Of a DNA stretch of 5,705 bases, positions 1 to 5,166 are shown in pieces. The notes beneath the pieces were generated by a model. It worked only from the letters and a program-made list of their open reading frames with translations. It was not told the DNA's origin and searched no databases. The stretch comes from Candidatus Aenigmatarchaeota archaeon. Lineage in GTDB: Archaea; Aenigmatarchaeota; Aenigmatarchaeia; QMZS01. Made by a program: the position numbers and the translations under genes. Each line of letters opens with the position of its first letter. The stretch's first letter is position 1. The stretch spans positions 1-5,705 of the forward strand of contig QMZS01000062.1 of the NCBI GenBank assembly GCA_003663295.1, read 5' to 3'.

Positions 1-1
1 A

Positions 2-1048
2 ACAAAACCAACACAACAATCTGTAAGATTATTAAGGGAATTGGGGATTTTCCCGGATTTCATTGTTTGCAGGTCTCCTAAAGAATTAGATAATGTAAGG
101 AAGGAAAAAATATCTTTGTTCTGTAATATTTCAGAAGAGAATATAATTAATAATCCTGATTTAGAAACAATTTATGAATTACCTCTTGTTTTTGAAAAAC
201 AGGAATTTGCAAAAAAGATTTTAAATAAATTAAATTTAACTGAAAAACAGATGGAATTATCAGAATGGAAAAATAAAGTAGATATATTAAAAAATGCTGA
301 GAAGGAAGTGAATATAGGTATTGTTGGAAAATATATAAGTACAGGAAATTTTGAACTGACAGATTCTTACATTTCTGTTGAAGAGGCGGTAAAACACGCA
401 AGTGTGGCTCTAAATATAAAACCAAACATTTTCTGGGTGGATTCAACAAAAATAGAACAGAAAATTTCAAGTTTGGATGGAATTATTGTTCCCGGTGGAT
501 TTGGATCTTCAGGGGTAGAAGGGAAAATTAAAGCAATAAACTTTTGCAGGAAAAATAATATTCCTTTTTTAGGTTTATGTTTAGGTTTGCAATTAGCTGT
601 TGTTGAATTTGCAAGAAATGTATGCGGGCTTGAAGGAGCTCATTCAACAGAGATAGACAAAAACACAAAATACCCGGTTATAGATATATTGCCGGAACAG
701 AAGAAAATAAAAGAACTTGGAGCAACAATGAGGCTTGGGGCTTACCCAGCCGAGTTAAAGCAGGGAACAAAAGTTTATAATTTATATAATGAATTTAATT
801 CTATCAAAGAAAATAAAGTTTCTGAGAGACACAGACACAGATATGAACTAAACCCAGATTATTATAAAATTCTTCAGGAAAATGGAATGGTGTTCTCAGG
901 TGTTTCCCCAACCAAATCTCTTGTTGAATTTATTGAGTTGCCTGATAATAAATTTTTTGTTGCCACACAAGCGCATCCTGAATTAAAATCTAATTTATTA
1001 AATCCTTCTCCTTTATTCTATGGATTTATTAAAAGTTGTATAAAATAA
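2..1048 (+). CDS. pyrG: CTP synthase, C-terminal part (5'-truncated by window edge)
   Basis: CTP synthase makes CTP from UTP, ATP and glutamine in the cytoplasm, the last step of de novo pyrimidine nucleotide synthesis. The frame is open from base 2 and already reads TKPTQQSVRLLRELGIFPDF, a conserved part of the amidoligase domain, so the TTG at 41 is not a start. By comparison with the 545-residue E. coli enzyme about 185 N-terminal residues, including the ATP-binding P-loop, lie outside the window. The remaining 348 residues contain the linker, the start of the glutaminase domain (NIGIVGKYIS), the oxyanion loop PGGFGSSGVEGK, the nucleophile Cys in GLCLGLQ (codon 578-580), GATMRLG, ERHRHRYE, and the His-Glu pair in QAHPEL. 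The class I glutaminase triad is therefore intact. The common form of the last motif is QFHPEF, so AHPEL is a mild variant. The protein ends at a normal distance (about 155 residues) after the catalytic Cys. No neighbour in view belongs to the same pathway. Confidence 0.97.
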   Translation, partial: TKPTQQSVRLLRELGIFPDFIVCRSPKELDNVRKEKISLFCNISEENIINNPDLETIYELPLVFEKQEFAKKILNKLNLTEKQMELSEWKNKVDILKNAEKEVNIGIVGKYISTGNFELTDSYISVEEAVKHASVALNIKPNIFWVDSTKIEQKISSLDGIIVPGGFGSSGVEGKIKAINFCRKNNIPFLGLCLGLQLAVVEFARNVCGLEGAHSTEIDKNTKYPVIDILPEQKKIKELGATMRLGAYPAELKQGTKVYNLYNEFNSIKENKVSERHRHRYELNPDYYKILQENGMVFSGVSPTKSLVEFIELPDNKFFVATQAHPELKSNLLNPSPLFYGFIKSCIK

Positions 1049-1250
1049 TTATTGAATTTTTTCATACCTTCTTGCTTTGACTAATGGAAAGGAAATTACA
1101 AAGAAAATAACTAATCCTGATTATGAAACCCCGGAACTCAATAAAATTGTAAATATTAAACAAAAGTAAGATAACATTAACAATATATGCTAATTTATTG
1201 AAGAGTCCTAAATTTCAACCCCTATTATATATTTTATAACTTATATTTTG
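1049..1250. other. Intergenic spacer with no intact gene
   Basis: This spacer lies between the end of pyrG (+) and the end of the OB-fold gene (-), so it is a convergent junction. It starts with a short T-run (AATTTTTTC, 1055-1063) that could help end pyrG transcription; archaeal terminators are often simple oligo-T stretches, but this one is weak. Bases 1056-1169 are open on the plus strand for 37 codons (see separate entry). The part near 1220-1250 is almost pure A/T and shows no stable hairpin. I see no RNA gene here. Confidence 0.6.
1056..1169 (+). pseudogene. Possible gene remnant, short open frame
   Basis: This frame is open from just after a TGA (1053-1055) to a TAA at 1167-1169, 37 codons. 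It contains no ATG; TTG at 1077 would give about 30 residues. The end of the translation (TNGKEITKKITNPDYETP, then ELNKIVNIKQK) has the mixed polar composition and codon choice of the real genes here, unlike most noise frames in AT-rich DNA. It could be the tail of a decayed gene, a very small protein, or chance. There is no recognisable domain and no ribosome binding site. Confidence 0.2.
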
Positions 1251-1607
1251 CTAAATTTTTTCAACTTCTCTCGCAATTAATTCCAGATTGCCTTTATAAT
1301 TAGCCACTTTTCCAATAATCTCAACCACGTCTCCTTTCTTGAAAGAATTTTCTTTGGAATTAAAAATAATAATTGTCAGGGTTTTTTCATTTCCTCTAAT
1401 ATCCAAAAACATAGTCTTTGATTTTTCTATAAAAGTGATTTTTGAGATTGTTCCTTCTGTTGAAATAACTTTCCCCACTAGGTTTTTATCAATAGAATCA
1501 ATTTCAACAAATTCAGGGTTTACGAAAATACAGATAAGATATAAACCTATAAGACCGAAGATAATTGTAAATAATGATAATTTAATTAATTTTCTTTCTG
1601 AAAACAT
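1251..1607 (-). CDS. Membrane-anchored OB-fold-like protein (118 aa)
   Basis: This is a small protein in two parts. Residues 7-29 form one hydrophobic helix (LSLFTIIFGLIGLYLICIFV) after a basic start (MFSERKLIK). Residues about 43-116 look like an OB-fold of the tRNA-anticodon/helicase nucleic-acid-binding type: LVGKVISTEGTISKI, then TMFLDIRG, LTIIIFNS, FKKGDVVEIIGKV and NLELIAREVEKI, which fits the strand order of short archaeal OB proteins. The helix has no cleavage site I would trust, so it is probably an anchor. By the positive-inside rule the OB domain would face outwards, odd if it binds nucleic acid. The ATG at 1605-1607 is the natural start because the helix follows at once. The gene lies 19 bases behind alba on the same strand and may be co-transcribed. 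OB-folds also bind proteins and sugars, so the ligand is unknown. The fold is inferred from the residue pattern alone. Confidence 0.75.
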   Translation of the reverse strand: MFSERKLIKLSLFTIIFGLIGLYLICIFVNPEFVEIDSIDKNLVGKVISTEGTISKITFIEKSKTMFLDIRGNEKTLTIIIFNSKENSFKKGDVVEIIGKVANYKGNLELIAREVEKI

Positions 1608-1626
1608 AAAATAATAAAAACAAAAA
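1608..1626 (-). terminator. T-rich gap between alba and the OB-fold gene, possible weak terminator
   Basis: Read on the minus strand, the alba stop codon is followed directly by TTTTTGTTTTTATTATTTT and then the ATG of the OB-fold gene. Runs of T in the non-template strand are enough to end transcription in many archaea, so this short gap could release part of the alba transcripts and lower expression of the downstream gene. It also leaves no room for a Shine-Dalgarno sequence. Plain AT richness is the alternative explanation. Confidence 0.35.
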
Positions 1627-1896
1627 TTACTTGCTTATTGAAATCTCTATTGTTGAAACATTTATTTTTCCTCCTTCTTTTGCTTCTACTTCCTGTGTCC
1701 CTATTTTCACTTCACCTATTTTTGCGTCTTTCGCAAATTTATTCTTCACTATCTGTACAATATCCACTGCGCTGCTGATTGATTTACCTCTTGCCTTTAC
1801 GATCACTTCACCTTTTTCTTCTGATAGTTGAGTTATGACTGCAAGGACATAACTCATCAAAGGCTTTTTTCCAACCAAAACTTCGTTATCTGCCAT
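1627..1896 (-). CDS. albA: DNA/RNA-binding protein Alba
   Basis: Alba is a small, abundant archaeal chromatin protein that binds DNA and RNA as a dimer. From the ATG at 1894-1896 it has 89 residues, the usual family size. Family marks are VGKKPLMSYVLA near the N-terminus, with the two lysines (10-11) that match Lys16/Lys17 of Sulfolobus Alba, where acetylation weakens DNA binding; KARGKSISSAVDIV, the RNA/DNA-contacting loop and helix; and a C-terminal beta-hairpin (residues about 67-82) ending in STIEISISK. An in-frame ATG at 1924-1926 would add ten residues (MLLTNELVYN). The shorter start fits the family better, but a TATA-like element (1951-1963) lies about 30 bases upstream of the longer start and would suit a nearly leaderless message there; neither start has a Shine-Dalgarno sequence. 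The gene is divergent from rad50 and leads into the OB-fold gene. Confidence 0.95.
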   Translation of the reverse strand: MADNEVLVGKKPLMSYVLAVITQLSEEKGEVIVKARGKSISSAVDIVQIVKNKFAKDAKIGEVKIGTQEVEAKEGGKINVSTIEISISK

Positions 1897-1950
1897 GTTA
1901 TATACTAGTTCGTTAGTTAACAACATTTTGAATCATTGAATTAACTACTC

Positions 1951-1963
1951 ACTTAATAAATTT
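1951..1963 (-). promoter_or_regulatory. TATA-like element upstream of alba
   Basis: On the minus strand this reads AAATTTATTAAGT. Its centre lies about 30 bases upstream of the ATG at 1926, close to the 25-30 base spacing between an archaeal TATA box and the transcription start. That would make the alba message leaderless or nearly so from 1926, or give a leader of about 30-35 bases to the ATG at 1896. The surrounding DNA is AT-rich, so such matches arise easily by chance. Confidence 0.4.
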
Positions 1964-1988
1964 AGATTAAAATTTTAAATATCAATTG

Positions 1989-2019
1989 TTATCTGTTTTG
2001 CAAAGTGTTCACCAGATAA
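1989..2019. repeat. Inverted repeat in the alba/rad50 divergent promoter region
   Basis: TTATCTG (1989-1995) and CAGATAA (2013-2019) are a perfect 7-bp inverted repeat with 17 bases between them. The inner stretch begins with an 8-base palindrome TTTGCAAA (1997-2004) and ends with GTGTTCAC (2005-2012), whose outer three bases also pair. The site lies between the two divergent genes, roughly 50-80 bases upstream of rad50 and 60-90 upstream of alba, where an operator for one or both genes could sit. No regulator is identified. Confidence 0.4.
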
Positions 2020-2069
2020 GTTTTCAGTAAAATAACAAAAATACATTTGAAAATTATAATTATTAAATT

Positions 2070-4301
2070 ATGTTCACAGAAATAGAACTATTTAATTTCC
2101 GGTCGCATAAGAGAACAAAACTGGAATTTTCAAAAGGAAACAATGTATTTATAGGTATTTCCGGTTCCGGGAAATCAAGCGTTTTGGATGCAATATGCTT
2201 TGCGTTATATGGGACAATGCCAAAATTGCAGAAGAGGAAGATAAAGATTTCAGACCTGATAATGTCAAAACCTTTTATAGAAGAATCAGCCAAAATTATC
2301 CTGCGATTTGAAATAGACAATAATAAATACGAGATTACTCGTGAGATCCATACAGGCAAGTCTTCAGGCGCAGAATTAAGAAAAAACAACAAATTAATTG
2401 CAATTAATCAATCACAGGTTACTGAAGCGGTTGAACATATACTTAAGATAGACTATGATTTATTTTCAAAGGTGATTTACGCAGAGCAAAACCAGATGGA
2501 TTATTTCCTCACAATCCCGCCGGGGAACAGGATGAATCACATTGATGATTTGTTGAAATTATCAAAATTTGAGTCCGCAAGGTCAAAAACCAATTCAATC
2601 ATAAACAAATTCAAAAATCTTAAATCTGCAAAATCAGACACAATTATTTCAATTAAGGAATCTGAATTAAGGGATAATAAAAAACAGGTGGAGTTGAGTT
2701 TAATTTCTCTAGAAACTGAAAGATTACGTTTAGAGGAAGAGATAAAGAAAACAAACAATTTGTTAAATAAAAATGAGCTAATTTATAAAGAATCTGAGAA
2801 ATTGAAATTAGAATTTGAATCCAAGAAAAAACAATTTATTGAACTTGAAGCAAAAATCTCTGTTTTTAGGAGTGATTTGGAGAAGGAGGATATTGGAAGT
2901 ATTTTTAAAATAGAAAAAGAATTTGAGAAGAAAAAATCAGAACTTGAAGCAATTGAAAAAAAAGAACTGGAACGCGAGAGAAAGATTTCAAGCCTTGAAT
3001 CTACTTTAAAAGAACTTAACCATTCAATAACAGATAAAAAAATCGCGCATGAATTTCTTGCAGGATTTGACATGAATAAATTTGAGTTATTGAAAACAAA
3101 AATGGAAGAACTAAAAGAATTTCTGGTTGATAGGAAATTAAGAAAGAAGACACTTGATGAAGCAATCAAAAGTCTGGATAAAGTAAAAGGCACCTGTCCC
3201 ACTTGCGACACGGAACTTAATGAGGAAAAAAAAGAAAAACTGATAAAATCCAAAAAAGCGGAATTGGGCGAATTAGACAAAGAGATTATTAATTTTGAAA
3301 AACAATATTCTGAGATAAAAACCAAATTTGAAATAGAAAATAAGAATAAAGAAAAAGCGACCTTTTTTATTAACAGATTAAAACAACTTGAAAACACAGA
3401 GGAAGAGTGCGAGAAGATAAAAAATATGCTGGCAGAACTTAAAACAAATAAAATAGACTATTCTAAATTAAAAGAAGAATATCTTGAATTAAAAATGAAT
3501 TTAGAGAAATGGAAAATACTTGAGATGAAAAAACAAAAATTAAAAGAATTTGAGGAAAAAAAGATTTTGCTTGAGAAAGCGATAAAACAGATTTCATTTA
3601 ATGAAGCAGTATTTGAGAATCTCAGGAAAGAAGTTGAAGAATTAAAGAGAAATTTATTAGAGTTGAAACTAAATTATAAACACAAAGAAGAATTAAGAAC
3701 TGAGAAACAAGAACTGATGAAACAAATGATAAAAGATATTAATTTTCTCGAAAAAACAAAAACAGAAATAGATTTTTTAGATTATTGTGTGTTTGTTTTG
3801 ACTGATTTTTCAAATACTCTTGTTGAAATCCAGGAGGTTCTTAGGAAAGAATTTATTGAGACTCTTAATGAAGTAATGAATGAGATATGGGATTATGTGT
3901 ATCCTTATGAAGATTATACAAGAATAAGATTTAGAATTGAGGACAGGGATTATATTTTGCAACTCTGCGACCTTAAAAATAAATGGATAAATGTGGATGG
4001 TTTTTCTTCAGGGGGAGAAAGATCAATTGCATCTATTGTATTGAGAATTGCACTATCTGTTGTTTTGGCCCCTTATATGAAAATCCTTGTTTTAGATGAA
4101 CCTACTCATAACCTAGATTCAAATACAATAGATAATCTTACTGAGATATTCAGGACAAAAATTATAGATTTGCTGGATCAGGTGATTATAGTCACTCATG
4201 ATGAAAGACTTGTTCAAGCAGGAACCGGCAGACTATATGAATTTATAAGAAGGGCTGGGAAAAAAGAACCAACTGAAATAAGACAATTGACGATTAATTA
4301 A
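2070..4301 (+). CDS. rad50: DNA double-strand break repair ATPase Rad50
   Basis: Rad50 is the SMC-like ATPase that pairs with the nuclease Mre11 to sense, tether and trim DNA double-strand breaks. All hallmarks are present in 743 residues: N-terminal strand and FRSHKRTKLEF; Walker A GISGSGKSS (29-37); Q-loop YAEQNQMD (Q140); a long Glu/Lys-rich coiled coil (about 171-375); the zinc hook CPTCDTEL (C376, C379); the returning coiled coil (about 385-590); the signature GFSSGGERS (644-652); Walker B KILVLDEP (671-678, D676/E677); D-loop HNLD (680-683); and the switch histidine in IVTHDE (H710). It is shorter than typical archaeal Rad50 (about 850-1000 residues), mainly because the coiled-coil arms are short. 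The Asn usual in Rad50 P-loops (GPNGAGKSS) is Ser here. The ATG at 2070 gives the standard family start and has no Shine-Dalgarno. mre11, herA and nurA, the common archaeal neighbours, are not in view. Confidence 0.95.
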   Translation: MFTEIELFNFRSHKRTKLEFSKGNNVFIGISGSGKSSVLDAICFALYGTMPKLQKRKIKISDLIMSKPFIEESAKIILRFEIDNNKYEITREIHTGKSSGAELRKNNKLIAINQSQVTEAVEHILKIDYDLFSKVIYAEQNQMDYFLTIPPGNRMNHIDDLLKLSKFESARSKTNSIINKFKNLKSAKSDTIISIKESELRDNKKQVELSLISLETERLRLEEEIKKTNNLLNKNELIYKESEKLKLEFESKKKQFIELEAKISVFRSDLEKEDIGSIFKIEKEFEKKKSELEAIEKKELERERKISSLESTLKELNHSITDKKIAHEFLAGFDMNKFELLKTKMEELKEFLVDRKLRKKTLDEAIKSLDKVKGTCPTCDTELNEEKKEKLIKSKKAELGELDKEIINFEKQYSEIKTKFEIENKNKEKATFFINRLKQLENTEEECEKIKNMLAELKTNKIDYSKLKEEYLELKMNLEKWKILEMKKQKLKEFEEKKILLEKAIKQISFNEAVFENLRKEVEELKRNLLELKLNYKHKEELRTEKQELMKQMIKDINFLEKTKTEIDFLDYCVFVLTDFSNTLVEIQEVLRKEFIETLNEVMNEIWDYVYPYEDYTRIRFRIEDRDYILQLCDLKNKWINVDGFSSGGERSIASIVLRIALSVVLAPYMKILVLDEPTHNLDSNTIDNLTEIFRTKIIDLLDQVIIVTHDERLVQAGTGRLYEFIRRAGKKEPTEIRQLTIN

Positions 4302-4315
4302 ATGTTTGAAGATTG

Positions 4316-4330
4316 TTTATTTATAATTAA
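4316..4330 (+). promoter_or_regulatory. Possible TATA element for the CBS-domain gene
   Basis: TTTATTTATAATTAA lies in the 38-base gap between rad50 and the CBS-domain gene, ending ten bases before the ATG at 4340. It resembles an archaeal TATA box, but its centre is about 20 bases from the ATG, slightly close even for a leaderless message. The gene may instead be read from the rad50 promoter. No Shine-Dalgarno sequence precedes the ATG. Confidence 0.3.
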
Positions 4331-4339
4331 TATCTTATT

Positions 4340-4885
4340 ATGTTAAGATCTTTTTTCAGGAAAAAATTGCGTGTAAAAGATGCGATGACAACTGAATTGG
4401 CGCAAGTATCGCCAAATACCACAATTCAAGCCGCTGCAAAGAAAATGGAAGAATTCAGAGTAGGGAATGTTCTTGTAATTGATAAAGGTAAGTTGGTAGG
4501 ACTTGTGTCTGAAAGGGATATTACAAGAAAAGCAGTTGCAAAAAATAAATCTTCAAAAACAAAAGTAAAGGATATAATGGAGAGTCCAGTAAAATATATT
4601 TCTCCTGAGGAAGACCTTTTACATGCTTCGGATAAAATGCTAATGAATAAAATAAGAAGACTACCTGTTGTGGATTTGGAGAAAAAAGAAGTAATAGGGA
4701 TAATTACAATGAAAGATATTATGAGTGTTTTACCTACATTTTTACTTGATAAGATAGATTGGTTAAGGATTCACCCAGGAGGAGAAGCAAAAAAACAAGT
4801 AAAGGGAATATGTGAGGTTTGTGGTAAATTCACAAATAATTTAAAATTCTCAAGAGGCTTGTGGGTTTGTGAAGATTGTGAATAA
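4340..4885 (+). CDS. Tandem CBS-domain protein with C-terminal zinc ribbon (181 aa)
   Basis: A cytoplasmic protein with two CBS domains, a module that binds adenine nucleotides (AMP, ATP) or S-adenosylmethionine in a cleft between the pair. CBS1 spans about residues 11-68 (VKDAMTTELAQVSPNTTIQ to GLVSERDITRKAV) and CBS2 about 76-131 (VKDIMESPVKYISPEEDLL to GIITMKDIMSVL). Both keep the Ser/Thr-x-x-Asp nucleotide-binding pattern (SERD at 57-60; TMKD at 123-126). After a linker the protein ends in a four-cysteine ribbon, GICEVCGK ... LWVCEDCE (C158, C161, C177, C180), expected to hold one zinc. Archaea have many such stand-alone proteins; most lack a known partner and are thought to be energy or nucleotide sensors. 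The ribbon suggests contact with nucleic acid or another protein. The start at 4340 places ten basic residues before CBS1 and follows rad50 by 38 bases; a functional link to rad50 is not shown. Confidence 0.9.
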   Translation: MLRSFFRKKLRVKDAMTTELAQVSPNTTIQAAAKKMEEFRVGNVLVIDKGKLVGLVSERDITRKAVAKNKSSKTKVKDIMESPVKYISPEEDLLHASDKMLMNKIRRLPVVDLEKKEVIGIITMKDIMSVLPTFLLDKIDWLRIHPGGEAKKQVKGICEVCGKFTNNLKFSRGLWVCEDCE

Positions 4886-4895
4886 TTCATTCCAG

Positions 4896-4971
4896 AGGTA
4901 TTAAACCAACTTATTTTTAATATTATGTTTGTGAATATTGTAAATTTTATTCTTAAATAGGTTTAATATCT
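4896..4971 (+). terminator. Inverted repeat with T-rich interior after the CBS gene
   Basis: AGGTATTAAACC (4896-4907) pairs with GGTTTAATATCT (4960-4971) over 12 base pairs with one G-U pair. The 52-base interior begins with a T-rich stretch (TTATTTTTAA, 4911-4920) and holds a second small stem, AATATT (4919-4924) with AATATT (4934-4939). It starts ten bases after the stop codon, so it may stabilise or end the mRNA; the T-rich stretch alone could be the archaeal terminator. Confidence 0.35.
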
Positions 4972-5000
4972 TACATTTCATCCATCTTTCAGATAACACC

Positions 5001-5020
5001 TTATTAACAGAGGTTAATGA
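5001..5020. repeat. Small hairpin in the convergent spacer
   Basis: TTATTAAC (5001-5008) and GTTAATGA (5013-5020) pair over eight positions, one of them G-U, around the four-base loop AGAG. It sits immediately before the GC-rich hairpin at 5028-5065, so the two may form one structured element. No T-run follows directly. Confidence 0.35.
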
Positions 5021-5027
5021 ATGCGAT

Positions 5028-5079
5028 GCAAAGTGAGCGAAGCGAACGGAGTTATTTCATTTTGCGGTTGCTTGTTTTT
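5028..5079 (+). terminator. GC-rich hairpin followed by a T-run
   Basis: GCAAAGTGA (5028-5036) pairs with TCATTTTGC (5057-5065) over nine positions, one a G-U pair. The 20-base loop contains GCGAAGCGAACGGAG, clearly richer in G and C than the flanking spacer. A T-run (GTTTTT, 5074-5079) follows nine bases after the stem. The layout resembles a factor-independent terminator for plus-strand transcripts, but it lies about 140 bases past the CBS-domain stop codon. A repetitive extragenic element is an alternative. Confidence 0.35.
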
Positions 5080-5166
5080 AATTTCTATTAATTTCATGAA
5101 GAAATCCATATTTCTCTTGACAAATCTTAATTAAATAGTCAATAGAAATTTTTTTATCTACACCTA

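Larger units (their letters stand above)
4886..5166. other. Convergent spacer with several inverted repeats and no clear gene
   Basis: This 281-base stretch separates the ends of the CBS-domain gene (+) and the surface-protein gene (-). It has no intact gene that I trust. It contains a 12-bp inverted repeat around a T-rich loop (4896-4971), a short hairpin (5001-5020), a GC-rich hairpin (5028-5065) followed by a T-run, and a perfect 10-bp inverted repeat (5080-5089 with 5141-5150). A minus-strand frame (5078-5203) overlapping the end of the surface gene is open but weak. Transcription termination in both directions is the simplest role. Confidence 0.55.

Noticed and set aside
41..43. TTG as start codon of the CTP synthase frame
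   Set aside because: The same frame is open to base 2 and the 13 codons before TTG encode conserved CTP synthase sequence (TKPTQQSVRLLRE), so the gene is cut by the window edge.
147..470. 107-codon minus-strand open frame
   Set aside because: It is antisense to conserved CTP synthase coding sequence and has shadow-like Leu/Phe/Tyr composition.
1339..1614. 91-codon plus-strand open frame
   Set aside because: It lies opposite the OB-fold-like gene, whose translation has a clear helix plus domain pattern; this frame has none.
2063..2392. 109-codon minus-strand open frame over the rad50 start
   Set aside because: It is antisense to the Rad50 Walker A region and has no recognisable motif.
2783..3397. 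204-codon minus-strand open frame
   Set aside because: It is a Ser/Phe/Leu-rich mirror of the Glu/Lys-rich coiled coil of Rad50, with no domain of its own.
1989..4997. CAGATAAC and GCAAAGTG shared between the two spacers (near 1988-2007 and 4990-5035) as a regulatory pair
   Set aside because: Eight-base matches in a 5.7-kb AT-rich window are easily chance, and their order and orientation differ between the two places.
4886..5166. tRNA, C/D box RNA or CRISPR repeats in the convergent spacer
   Set aside because: No cloverleaf, no paired C and D boxes and no regularly spaced repeats are visible; the hairpins do not fit these classes.
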